From Campylobacter concisus (GTDB lineage Bacteria > Campylobacterota > Campylobacteria > Campylobacterales > Campylobacteraceae): 64,000 bases of DNA. Position numbers and translations under genes: made by a program. The DNA lies in the NCBI RefSeq assembly GCF_003048575.1, contig NZ_PIRZ01000008.1, positions 23,151-87,150 on the forward strand, in the 5' to 3' direction. Positions within the stretch are counted from its first letter, which is position 1; every line of letters starts with the position of its first letter. A model generated the notes under the pieces. It saw only the letters and a program-made list of their open reading frames with translations, searched no databases and was not told the origin of the DNA. Positions 8,812 to 17,061 of this stretch are shown in pieces.

Positions 8812-9999
8812 ATGGATATATTAAGATTAATAGGACGCACGAAAAACCTTTTTGAAGATGACATAAATGTGCTTGGTAAAAATTTAAAAGAGATAGTTTC
8901 AAGTTCGAGCTTTCTAGTTATTGGCGGTGCCGGTTCTATCGGCTCAGCCGTGACAAAAGAAATTTTTATAAGAGATCCAAAAAAATTATACATCGTTGAT
9001 ATCTCTGAAAATAACCTTGTCGAGCTGGTACGTGACATAAGAAGCGAGTTTGGATATATAAGTGGCGACTTTAAAACTTTCGCCATAGATGTTGCAAGTG
9101 CCGAGTTTGATGCACTCTTGGCACAAAGTGGTGGATTTGACTACGTGTTAAATTTATCAGCACTAAAGCATGTTAGAAGCGAAAAAGATCCGTTTACGCT
9201 TATGAGGATGCTTGAAACAAATATCTTTAACACCGACAAAACGCTAGCGCAAGCTCTCTACATGAAGTCAAAAAAATATTTCTGCGTTAGCACCGATAAG
9301 GCTGCAAACCCTGTAAATTTAATGGGAGCTAGCAAGCGCATCATGGAGATGTTTGTGTTTAGACACTCTTTAAATATCGACGTCTCAATGGCTAGATTTG
9401 CAAACGTGGCATTTAGCGACGGCTCACTTCTTTTTGGATTTCAAAAGCGCATAGAAAAATTTCAGCCCATAGTCGCCCCAAACGACGTCAGGCGCTACTT
9501 CCTAACGCCAAAAGAGAGCGGCGAGCTTTGTCTTTTAAGTACCATTTTTGGTGAAAATAGAGATATATTTTTCCCAAAATTAGATGAAAATTTAGACCTC
9601 ATAACATTTAGCGAGATAGCCAAACGATACTTAGTAAATTTAGGCTACGAGCCATTTTTATGTGAAAATGAGGAGGAGGCTAGAAAGCTTGCAAAAGTAC
9701 TTCCAAAAGATGGCTTTTACCCTTGTCTTTTTGCACCTAGCGACACGACTGGAGAGAAGGACTATGAGGAGTTTTTTGTTGACGGCGAGAAGCTTGATAT
9801 GCAAAGACTTCAAAATATTGGCATAGTTAAAAATGATGCAAATTTTGATAGCAAAAAGCTGGAAATTTTTAAAAACAATATCTTAAATTTAAAATCGAGC
9901 TTAGCATGGAGCAAAGAGGACATTTTGCGCGAAGTTTTCGAGCTTATACCGAATTTTATGCATAAAGAAACAGGAAAGTATCTCGATGAGAAAATGTGA
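8812..9999 (+). CDS. legB: Nucleotide-sugar 4,6-dehydratase, LegB-like
   Basis: This extended short-chain dehydrogenase likely carries out the first committed step of legionaminic acid synthesis, converting GDP-GlcNAc to the 4-keto-6-deoxy sugar. The NAD-binding motif VIGGAGSIGSAVTKEIF lies near residue 36. The catalytic region reads CVSTDKAANPVNLMGASKRI around residue 160, with Met replacing the usual Tyr of YxxxK, as in the FlaA1/WbpM/PseB group. The gene follows maf by three bases and overlaps legC by 14. Synteny with C. jejuni Cj1319-Cj1320 supports LegB rather than PseB; the GDP versus UDP substrate is inferred from that pathway. Confidence 0.85.
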   Translation: MDILRLIGRTKNLFEDDINVLGKNLKEIVSSSSFLVIGGAGSIGSAVTKEIFIRDPKKLYIVDISENNLVELVRDIRSEFGYISGDFKTFAIDVASAEFDALLAQSGGFDYVLNLSALKHVRSEKDPFTLMRMLETNIFNTDKTLAQALYMKSKKYFCVSTDKAANPVNLMGASKRIMEMFVFRHSLNIDVSMARFANVAFSDGSLLFGFQKRIEKFQPIVAPNDVRRYFLTPKESGELCLLSTIFGENRDIFFPKLDENLDLITFSEIAKRYLVNLGYEPFLCENEEEARKLAKVLPKDGFYPCLFAPSDTTGEKDYEEFFVDGEKLDMQRLQNIGIVKNDANFDSKKLEIFKNNILNLKSSLAWSKEDILREVFELIPNFMHKETGKYLDEKM

Positions 10000-11137
10000 T
10001 TTTGACGAGGTTTTGAAATTTATAAAAAGCACCTTTGGCAAGGATAAAGTCCCGCTTCACGAGCCTAAATTTATAGGCAATGAGAAAAAATATCTACTTG
10101 AGTGCATCGACTCTAGTTTCGTCTCAAGTGTCGGTAAATTTGTAGATGAGCTTGAGAGTAAGCTAGCTCAAATGGTTGGTGCTAAATTCGCAGTTGCTAC
10201 GACAAATGGCACCTCTGCGCTTCATATCTGCTTAAAGCTAGCCAGTGTTGGCCAAGATGACGAAGTGATCACACAGCCAGTTACCTTTATAGCCACTTGC
10301 AATGCCATTAGCTACCTTTTTGCAAAGCCAGTTTTTGTGGATGTTGACCTTGACACACTTGGTATGTCGCCAGCGGCGCTTAGTGAGTTTTTAGAGAGAA
10401 ACTGCGAGCTAAAAGACGGCAACTGCGTAAATAAAACTAGCGGCAGGATAGTGCGTGCCTGCGTGCCTATGCATACTTTCGGGCTACCTTGCAAGATAGT
10501 TGAGATAGCTGAAATTTGCAAGCGTTGGAACATCGCTTTGGTAGAAGATAGCGCCGAGAGCCTTGGCAGCTACTACAAAGGCACTCATACAGGGAATTTT
10601 GGCAAGCTTGCAGCGATGAGCTTTAATGGCAATAAGATCGTCACAAGCGGAGGAGGCGGAGCTATCATCACAAACGACGAGGAGATAGCAAAGCACGCTA
10701 AATTTATCACCACAACGGCCAAGGTGCCGCATCCTTTTGAGTATCGTCACAGCGAGATCGGCTACAACTACCGCTTGCCAAATTTAAACGCGGCCCTGCT
10801 TGTGGCGCAGCTAGAAAATTTGGAGCTATTTTTAAAGAGCAAACGCGAGCTTGCGATGATCTATAAAGAGTATTTTTCTAAATTTGATGATGTGAAATTT
10901 ATAGATGAGCCAGCAGACGCTAGGTCAAATTTTTGGCTAAACACGGTGCTTTTTGAAAGCCGTGAAAAACGAGATGAGTTTTTAAAATTTAGCAATGAAA
11001 ATGGTGTTTTTACACGTCCTATCTGGCAGCTCATGAATGAGCTTGATATGTTTAAGGACTGCCAAAGAGATGAGCTAAAAAATGCTAAATTTCTAAGCGA
11101 CAGGATAGTAAATATCCCAAGTTCAGCAATACTATGA
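9986..11137 (+). CDS. legC: PLP-dependent sugar 4-aminotransferase, LegC-like
   Basis: The 383-residue protein is a DegT/DnrJ/EryC1 aminotransferase that would add the 4-amino group to the LegB product using glutamate. It shows FVSSVGKFVDELESKLA and ATTNGTSALHICLKLA at the start, VEDSAESLGSYYKGTHTGNF near residue 185, and MSFNGNKIVTSGGGGAIIT near 210, where the lysine forms the PLP aldimine. YNYRLPNLNAALLVAQLE follows as expected for the family. It overlaps both neighbours. An internal duplication or truncation is not seen. Confidence 0.88.
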   Translation: MRKCDFDEVLKFIKSTFGKDKVPLHEPKFIGNEKKYLLECIDSSFVSSVGKFVDELESKLAQMVGAKFAVATTNGTSALHICLKLASVGQDDEVITQPVTFIATCNAISYLFAKPVFVDVDLDTLGMSPAALSEFLERNCELKDGNCVNKTSGRIVRACVPMHTFGLPCKIVEIAEICKRWNIALVEDSAESLGSYYKGTHTGNFGKLAAMSFNGNKIVTSGGGGAIITNDEEIAKHAKFITTTAKVPHPFEYRHSEIGYNYRLPNLNAALLVAQLENLELFLKSKRELAMIYKEYFSKFDDVKFIDEPADARSNFWLNTVLFESREKRDEFLKFSNENGVFTRPIWQLMNELDMFKDCQRDELKNAKFLSDRIVNIPSSAIL

Positions 11138-11811
11138 AAAGTAAAGATATGACATCAGGGATTTATATAGTAGGGACAGGCGGATTTGCAAGTGAGGTTG
11201 CTGAGTATATTCTAGATAATGACGAATATAAAATTAATGGATATTTTGATATTAAAGAAGATGATTATAAAAAATATAAATATGTAGCACCATTTTTGGG
11301 AGATGAACAAAACTACAATTTTTCTAAGGGAGATAATGTAACTATTGCTATTTCCGACCATAAGCTAAGGAATAAAATATATATGTTTTTGAAAAACAAA
11401 GGAGTTAATTTTCCAAACATTGTTCACAGAAGTTCATTTATATCAAAGTCTTCTTTTGTGGGTGAGGGCTCCTTAATATGTCCATTTGTATCTATAACAT
11501 CAAACGCCAGTATAGGCAAAAATTTTCAAGCAAATATTTATAGCTATGTGGCACACGACTGCATAATAGGAAGTAATGTTACATTTGCTCCATCCGTTAA
11601 ATGTAATGGAAATGTAATAATCGAAGATGATGTATATATTGGAACCGGAGCGATTATTCATCAGGGTAAACACAATAGACCATTAAGGATTGGAAGAGGC
11701 GTTGTGATTGCGGCCGGCTCAGTGGTAACAAAAAGTATCGAAGCCGGAAAGACTGTATTTGGAAATCCAGCTATTGAATTTACGAAAGAAAATATAAAAA
11801 GGAGAAGCTAG
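11134..11811 (+). CDS. NeuD/PglD-type acyltransferase, candidate LegH
   Basis: The 225-residue protein has a Rossmann-like N-terminal part (YIVGTGGFASEVAEYIL) and a left-handed beta-helix of hexapeptide repeats from about residue 105 to 205 (IGKNFQANIYSYVAHDCIIG, VYIGTGAIIHQG, VVIAAGSVVTKSI). PglD and NeuD relatives acylate sugar amino groups from acyl-CoA. By position it should N-acylate the 4-amino sugar made by LegC. This gene and the next are distinctly AT-rich and use other codons than legB and legC, so they may have entered as a pair. Whether acetyl or another acyl group is transferred is open. Confidence 0.82.
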   Translation: MKSKDMTSGIYIVGTGGFASEVAEYILDNDEYKINGYFDIKEDDYKKYKYVAPFLGDEQNYNFSKGDNVTIAISDHKLRNKIYMFLKNKGVNFPNIVHRSSFISKSSFVGEGSLICPFVSITSNASIGKNFQANIYSYVAHDCIIGSNVTFAPSVKCNGNVIIEDDVYIGTGAIIHQGKHNRPLRIGRGVVIAAGSVVTKSIEAGKTVFGNPAIEFTKENIKRRS

Positions 11812-12246
11812 GTGGCTAATTTTTTAAATTCAATCCCAATTGAAGAGATTAAAATAGGCATGAAAGCTAGCTATTCTCAAACTATTACAGATGCCGACAT
11901 TAAAGCGTTCGCAGGTATTAGTGGGGATAGAAATCCAGTACACATAGATGAGGAATATGCTTCTAACTCAAGATATAAAAAAAGAATCGCTCATGGATTA
12001 ATGACCGCATCTTACTTTTCTGCCCTTTTTGGTACTAAAATTCCAGGGGAAGGTTGTGTTTATGTCTCTCAAACTTTAAATTTTAAAAGACCGGTTTATG
12101 TTGGAGATACGGTAACTGCCACTGTTGAGGTCTTTAGAGTTGATCTAGAAAAATTTAGGGTATTTTTTAGAACTATTTGCAGAGTTAAGCAAAGAATTGT
12201 TACTGATGGGGAAGCAGAAATATATATTCCCAAAATAAGGAATTAA
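11812..12246 (+). CDS. MaoC-family (R)-specific enoyl-CoA hydratase, PhaJ-like
   Basis: The 144-residue hot-dog-fold protein starts with GTG at 11812, preceded by AAGGAGAAG, directly after the acyltransferase stop. It has the hydratase active-site motif GISGDRNPVHIDEEYA near residue 36, with the Asp and His of the catalytic pair, then RIAHGLMTASYFSALFG, as in PhaJ enzymes, which hydrate 2-enoyl-CoA to (R)-3-hydroxyacyl-CoA. Nothing in the standard legionaminic acid pathway needs such an enzyme. Its place between an acyltransferase and legI suggests it supplies a 3-hydroxyacyl-CoA donor for N-acylation of the sugar. That link is inference from context. Confidence 0.85.
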   Translation: MANFLNSIPIEEIKIGMKASYSQTITDADIKAFAGISGDRNPVHIDEEYASNSRYKKRIAHGLMTASYFSALFGTKIPGEGCVYVSQTLNFKRPVYVGDTVTATVEVFRVDLEKFRVFFRTICRVKQRIVTDGEAEIYIPKIRN

Positions 12247-13245
12247 ATGAATAAAGTGTTTATCATAGCTGAGGCTGGAGTAAATCACAATGGTGATATA
12301 AATTTAGCAAAAAAGCTAATCGACATAGCAGCCAAGGCTGGCGCTGATGCGGTAAAATTTCAGACATTTAAAGCTACTCTTAATATTTCAAAAAATGCGC
12401 AAAAAGCTAACTATCAAAAACAAAATACTGATAAAAACGAGAGTCAGCTTGATATGATAAAAAAACTAGAGTTAAATGAAAATATACACAAGGAGCTCAT
12501 TGCCTACTGCAAACAAAAAAATATCACATTTCTCTCAACTCCTTTTGATAGCGACAGCATAAAGCTTCTTGATGAGCTTGGGCTTAGTACATTTAAGATC
12601 CCAAGCGGTGAGATAACAAATTTACCTTATCTTAGGCAAATAGGTGGTCTTAATAAGAAGATCATTCTCTCGACCGGAATGGCAAATTTAGGCGAGGTGG
12701 AAGCCGCGATAGAAGCACTTGTAAAAAGTGGTACGAAACGTGAAAACATAAGCCTTCTACATACAAATACGCAGTATCCAACGCCAATGGAGGATGTAAA
12801 TTTAAAGGCGATGATAACTCTTAAAAATGCCTTTGGGCTTGAGGTTGGATATAGCGATCATACGCTTGGCATCGAGGTTGATATCGCAGCGGTTGCCATG
12901 GGCGCAAATATCATAGAAAAGCACTTTACGCTTGATAAGAGCATGCCTGGACCTGATCATAAGGCTAGCCTTGAGCCAGATGAGCTAGTGGCGATGATTA
13001 AAGCCATTAGAAATATCGAGCTAGCACTTGGAGATGGGCTTAAGCATTTTAGTAAAAGTGAGAGCGAAAATATAAAAATAGCTAGAAAATCGATCGTAGC
13101 AAAGTGTAATATAAAAAAAGGCGAAATTCTTAGCGAACAAAATATATGTGTGAAACGCCCAGGAGATGGCATAAATCCTATGAGATGGGATGAAGTAATT
13201 GGACAAATTTCACAAAAAGATTACAAGCAAGACGATCTGATATGA
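12247..13245 (+). CDS. legI: Legionaminic acid synthase (NeuB family)
   Basis: LegI condenses phosphoenolpyruvate with the 6-deoxy-diamino-mannose intermediate to form legionaminic acid. The 332-residue protein has the NeuB TIM-barrel motifs FIIAEAGVNHNGDINLAKKL at the N-terminus, ADAVKFQTFKA, FLSTPFDSDSIKLLDELG near 95, and GYSDHTLGIEVDIAAVAMGA near 200. The C-terminal SAF domain begins around residue 275 (SIVAKCNIKKGEIL) and ends with CVKRPGDGINPM. It starts at the base after the MaoC stop and overlaps legG by ATGA. Choice of LegI over NeuB or PseI rests on the surrounding leg/ptm gene set. Confidence 0.92.
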   Translation: MNKVFIIAEAGVNHNGDINLAKKLIDIAAKAGADAVKFQTFKATLNISKNAQKANYQKQNTDKNESQLDMIKKLELNENIHKELIAYCKQKNITFLSTPFDSDSIKLLDELGLSTFKIPSGEITNLPYLRQIGGLNKKIILSTGMANLGEVEAAIEALVKSGTKRENISLLHTNTQYPTPMEDVNLKAMITLKNAFGLEVGYSDHTLGIEVDIAAVAMGANIIEKHFTLDKSMPGPDHKASLEPDELVAMIKAIRNIELALGDGLKHFSKSESENIKIARKSIVAKCNIKKGEILSEQNICVKRPGDGINPMRWDEVIGQISQKDYKQDDLI

Positions 13246-14402
13246 GAAAAATTTGTGTAGTGACAAGTACTAGAGCCGAATATGGTCTGCTTTACTGGCT
13301 CTTAAAAGAGATTGAGGCAGATAGCGAGCTTGAGCTTCAGCTTATTGTCACTGGCATGCATCTAAGTCCTGAGTTTGGACTCACATACAAAGAGATTGAA
13401 AAAGAATTTAAGATAGATAAAAAGATAGAAATTTTAGGCTCTTCGCACTCAAAGCTTGATATATGTACTGAAATGGCAAAGGTTTATGAGAAATTTGCCC
13501 CAGCTTTTAGCGAACTTAAGCCAGATGTATTGGTACTTCTTGGTGATAGATATGAGATATTTGGCGTAGCTGGAGTGGCTAGCATCATGCAAATACCAAT
13601 AGCACACATACATGGTGGGGAAACTACTCAAGGGGCATTTGATGAGGCTTTTAGACACAGCATAACAAAGATGAGCCATATTCATTTTGCAGCTACAAGA
13701 GAGTATGCAAACCGCATAATCCAGCTAGGAGAAGAGCCTAGCAGGGTTTTTAATGTCGGTGGGCCTGGCATTGAAAATATAAAAAAGCTAAATTTACTAA
13801 ATAAAGATGAGTTTGAAAAATCTATAAATTTTAAACTTGCTAAAAAAAATATACTAATCACATTTCATCCGGCAACGCTTGAAAATGGCAGTGCAAAAAA
13901 TCAATTTAGCGAGCTTTTAAAGGCAATAGATGAGTTAAAAGATACAAATTTTATCTTTACAAAAGCAAATAGTGACACAGATGGTGATGTGATAAATAAA
14001 ATGATAGATGGGTATGTGAACCAAAACTCACAAAAAGCTGTGGCGTTTGCTTCACTTGGGCAGCTAAGATACCTAAGTGCGATAAGATTTGTTGATATTG
14101 TCCTAGGAAATAGCTCAAGTGGTCTTTCAGAAGCCCCAAGCTTTAAAAAGGCCACCATAAATATAGGTGACCGCCAAAAAGGACGCGCTAGAGCTAGCAG
14201 TGTGATAGACGTTAGGCCTGTTAAAGAAGAAATTTTAGCTGCTATAACAAAAGCATATTCGAAGGAATTTGAGCAAATTTTACAAAACACAATCAATCCA
14301 TACGATAGTGGTAGCCCAAGTAAAAAAATGCTAAAAATTTTAAAAGAGATAGAGCTTGATGATATTTTGAAAAAGAAATTTTATGATATAGGTTTAAAAT
14401 GA
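13242..14402 (+). CDS. legG: Hydrolysing nucleotide-sugar 2-epimerase (NeuC family)
   Basis: LegG removes the nucleotide and inverts C2 to give 2,4-diacylamido-trideoxymannose, the substrate of LegI. The 386-residue protein has the NeuC/WecB fold markers VTSTRAEYGLLYWLLKEIE at the N-terminus, VLLGDRYEIFGVAGVASIM near 90, HIHGGETTQGAFDEAFRHSI near 115 and the C-terminal nucleotide site LGNSSSGLSEAPSF near 290. Its ATG overlaps the legI stop, and its own stop overlaps the ptmE start. The order legI-legG-ptmE-ptmF-ptmB-ptmA is the same as Cj1327-Cj1332 of C. jejuni. Confidence 0.92.
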   Translation: MRKICVVTSTRAEYGLLYWLLKEIEADSELELQLIVTGMHLSPEFGLTYKEIEKEFKIDKKIEILGSSHSKLDICTEMAKVYEKFAPAFSELKPDVLVLLGDRYEIFGVAGVASIMQIPIAHIHGGETTQGAFDEAFRHSITKMSHIHFAATREYANRIIQLGEEPSRVFNVGGPGIENIKKLNLLNKDEFEKSINFKLAKKNILITFHPATLENGSAKNQFSELLKAIDELKDTNFIFTKANSDTDGDVINKMIDGYVNQNSQKAVAFASLGQLRYLSAIRFVDIVLGNSSSGLSEAPSFKKATINIGDRQKGRARASSVIDVRPVKEEILAAITKAYSKEFEQILQNTINPYDSGSPSKKMLKILKEIELDDILKKKFYDIGLK

Positions 14403-15445
14403 GAATAGTAAACGATATAAAGCTAAGCATAAATTCAACCATAAAAGACGCCCTGCAAACAATCAATAATGGCGGGCTCCAAATAGCTATTGTCGTGGAT
14501 GAAAACGATAGCCTTGTAGGTACAGTAACGGATGGGGATATTAGGCGTGGACTATTAAATGGTCTTGATCTAAATAGCAACATAAATCTTATAGTACACA
14601 AGAGTCCAAGTACTGCAAATGTTGGCGACACAAAAGAGTCAATCCTAAAAATAGCACTTGCTAAAAAGCTTCATAAAATCCCACTAATAGATGAACTTGG
14701 AAAGCTAGTTGGCATAGAAGATATCGAAGACATTATAAAACCGATCAGCAAAACAAACAAAGTCATTTTAATGGTAGGAGGTCTTGGTACTAGACTTAGA
14801 CCACTTACGCAAGATACTCCAAAGCCAATGTTAAAGGTCGGAAACAAGCCGATACTTCAAACGATAGTTGAGAAATTTGCGGAGTATGGCTTTGTAAATA
14901 TCACTATGTGTGTAAATTTTAATGCAGATATCATCAAGGACTATTTTGGTGACGGCAAAGAATTTGGAGTAAACATCGACTATATTTTAGAGAAAAAAAG
15001 AATGGGTACGGCAGGTGCATTAAGCCTACTTAAAGAGCGACCGAACGAACCATTTTTTGTAATGAACGGTGATCTTCTTACAAATGTAAATTTCGAGCAT
15101 ATTTTTAACTACCACACGCTAAATAAAGCGACGGCTACAATGTGTGTAAGAGAGTATGACTACGAAGTGCCTTATGGCGTTGTAAAAATGAATGACAACA
15201 AGATAGTAGAGATCTCAGAAAAACCGGTGCAGAAATTTTTCGTAAGTGCTGGGATATATATGCTCTCACCTGAAATTTTAGACTTGATACCACAAGATGA
15301 GTTTTACGATATGCCGACTCTTTTTGAAAAAGCGATAAGCCAAGGTAAAAATGTAATCTCATTTCCTATACATGAGTATTGGATCGATATAGGCCGATTA
15401 GAAGAGTATCAAAAAGCAAATGAAGAATACGCAAAAATATTTTGA
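14399..15445 (+). CDS. ptmE: CBS-domain sugar-1-phosphate guanylyltransferase, PtmE-like
   Basis: The 348-residue protein combines a CBS-domain pair (about residues 1-115, with GTVTDGDIRRGLLNGL and LGKLVGIEDIEDII) with a nucleotidyltransferase domain starting MVGGLGTRLRPLTQDTPKPM near residue 124. In C. jejuni, PtmE makes the GDP-amino sugar that enters legionaminic acid synthesis, so the same role is assigned here. The fused CBS pair suggests control by an adenosine ligand. FFVMNGDLLTNVNF near 220 carries the metal-binding Asp. The gene overlaps legG by four bases and is followed after 13 bases by ptmF. Confidence 0.88.
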   Translation: MRIVNDIKLSINSTIKDALQTINNGGLQIAIVVDENDSLVGTVTDGDIRRGLLNGLDLNSNINLIVHKSPSTANVGDTKESILKIALAKKLHKIPLIDELGKLVGIEDIEDIIKPISKTNKVILMVGGLGTRLRPLTQDTPKPMLKVGNKPILQTIVEKFAEYGFVNITMCVNFNADIIKDYFGDGKEFGVNIDYILEKKRMGTAGALSLLKERPNEPFFVMNGDLLTNVNFEHIFNYHTLNKATATMCVREYDYEVPYGVVKMNDNKIVEISEKPVQKFFVSAGIYMLSPEILDLIPQDEFYDMPTLFEKAISQGKNVISFPIHEYWIDIGRLEEYQKANEEYAKIF

Positions 15446-15458
15446 TTGGATATTTTAA

Positions 15459-16361
15459 ATGAAAGCTCTTATCTTAGGCTATGGTTCGATTGGTAAAAGG
15501 CATTGCGAAGTATTAGAAGCTTTACCGCAGATAGATGAAATCTGCCTCGTTACTAGCCAAAATGTAGCCAATAAAATTTGTTACAAAAGTTTAGAAGAAG
15601 TCTCAAATTTAGATAAGTTTGACTACTTTGTCATAGCAACTCCCACATTTTTACACCTGCAAAATTTAAAATTTTTAGAAGAGAAAGTAAAAGATAAAAT
15701 AATACTTTGTGAAAAGCCTTTGTTTGAGAAATTTTACGATTTTACGCCAAGAAACAACAAAATTTTTGTAGGCTACGTGCTTAGATTTCATCCACTTTTA
15801 CAAAAACTCAAAGAGCTTTTGAAAAGTGAAAAAATTTTGTACATAAACGCTAGTTGTGGACAGTATCTACCAAGCTGGAGAAATGAAGACTATACAAAAT
15901 GTTATAGTGCTAGCAAAGAAAAAGGCGGTGGGGTTTTGCTAGATCTTAGTCATGAGTTAGACTATACCATGTGGCTGTGTGGCAAATTTAAGAGCATAAA
16001 AAGCTTTCAAGATAAAATCTCAAATTTGCAGATAACAAGCGATGATTTATGTTTGATCTTTGGCAAAACAGATAATAATGTAATAGCCAATATAAGCATT
16101 GATTATCTAAGCCGCATAACACATAGAAACGTGCGAGTGGAGTGCGAAGGCTCAACTTATGAGCTTAATTTCATAAAAGGTACTCTCATAAAACAAGATA
16201 TCAATAGGCAAATTTTTAACATGCCAAATTTGGCAAGAAATGAGATGTTTTTAGCTATGCATAAAGATATCCTGGGTGAACAAAGATACGTTTGTGGCTT
16301 TAGCGAAGGACAAGATGCTATGGACGCAATAGATCAAATTCAAAGGCAAAATAATGAGTAA
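15459..16361 (+). CDS. ptmF: Gfo/Idh/MocA-family oxidoreductase, PtmF-like
   Basis: The 300-residue protein opens with the Rossmann motif ALILGYGSIGKRHCEVLEAL and has the family's EKP signature in IILCEKPLFEKF near residue 88. The substrate-side segment includes EKGGGVLLDLSHELDYTMWL near 150. Together with PtmA it is implicated in C. jejuni in preparing the glucosamine phosphate precursor of GDP-GlcNAc for legionaminic acid. A distinct stretch, LRFHPLLQKLKELLK, follows the nucleotide domain. It overlaps the next gene by eight bases. The exact reaction is not deducible from sequence. Confidence 0.85.
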   Translation: MKALILGYGSIGKRHCEVLEALPQIDEICLVTSQNVANKICYKSLEEVSNLDKFDYFVIATPTFLHLQNLKFLEEKVKDKIILCEKPLFEKFYDFTPRNNKIFVGYVLRFHPLLQKLKELLKSEKILYINASCGQYLPSWRNEDYTKCYSASKEKGGGVLLDLSHELDYTMWLCGKFKSIKSFQDKISNLQITSDDLCLIFGKTDNNVIANISIDYLSRITHRNVRVECEGSTYELNFIKGTLIKQDINRQIFNMPNLARNEMFLAMHKDILGEQRYVCGFSEGQDAMDAIDQIQRQNNE

Positions 16362-17061
16362 TGTTTTATGTACAATATGTGCGAGAGGCGGTAGTAAGGG
16401 CGTAAAGGGGAAAAATGTACGTGAGCTTTGTGGAAAACCACTTATTGCTTACACCATAGAGCAAGCCAAAGAGTCAAATTTATTTGAACATATAGTAATT
16501 AGTACTGATAGCGATTTGATCGCAGAAACGGCAGTAAAATACGGTGCAGAAGTATTTTTTAAAAGAGATGCTGCTATGGCCAGCGACACAGCTGGAAAGC
16601 TTGATGTGATAAAAGATGCTTTTTTAAAAAGCGAACAACATTACGCACAAAAATTTGATTACGAGATCGATCTTGATGCAACAGCTCCACTTCGTGATGT
16701 AAGCGATATCATAAACGCTTACAAGCAGTTTCTAGGAGATGAAAATGACAATCTAATAACCGCAATGCCAAGCAGAAGAAGCCCATACTTTAACTTGGTT
16801 GAAATTTATTCTGACGGACATGTGGGGCTTGCAAAAACTTTATCAAAAGCCATTGTAAGACGACAAGATGCACCAAAGACTTATGATATGAACGCTTCTA
16901 TCTATATCTGGAAACGTGAAGCCCTGCTAAATAACGATACATTGTTTTTGCCAAAAACTGGGCTTTATGTGATGAGTGAGGACAGATCAATCGATATAGA
17001 TTGTGAACTGGATTTTAAATTTGTAGAGTTTTTAATGAAGGAAAAAAATGCTAACAGATAA
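16354..17061 (+). CDS. legF: CMP-legionaminic acid synthetase (PtmB/LegF)
   Basis: This 235-residue cytidylyltransferase activates legionaminic acid with CTP for transfer by Maf. The N-terminal nucleotide loop CTICARGGSKGVKGKNVREL and the following KPLIAYTIEQA are the CMP-sialate synthetase signature. ISTDSDLIAETAVKYGAEVF near 50 and EIDLDATAPLRDVSDI near 107 supply the metal-binding Asp residues, and MSEDRSIDIDCELDFKFVEF closes the protein. It is the last enzyme of the pathway before glycosyl transfer. Overlaps with ptmF and ptmA indicate a single transcript. Confidence 0.92.
   Translation: MSNVLCTICARGGSKGVKGKNVRELCGKPLIAYTIEQAKESNLFEHIVISTDSDLIAETAVKYGAEVFFKRDAAMASDTAGKLDVIKDAFLKSEQHYAQKFDYEIDLDATAPLRDVSDIINAYKQFLGDENDNLITAMPSRRSPYFNLVEIYSDGHVGLAKTLSKAIVRRQDAPKTYDMNASIYIWKREALLNNDTLFLPKTGLYVMSEDRSIDIDCELDFKFVEFLMKEKNANR

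Noticed and set aside
8812..13245. Pseudaminic acid (pse) rather than legionaminic acid pathway
   Set aside because: A NeuC-type hydrolysing epimerase, PtmE with CBS domains, PtmF and PtmA match the leg/ptm set; PseG and PseH homologues are absent.
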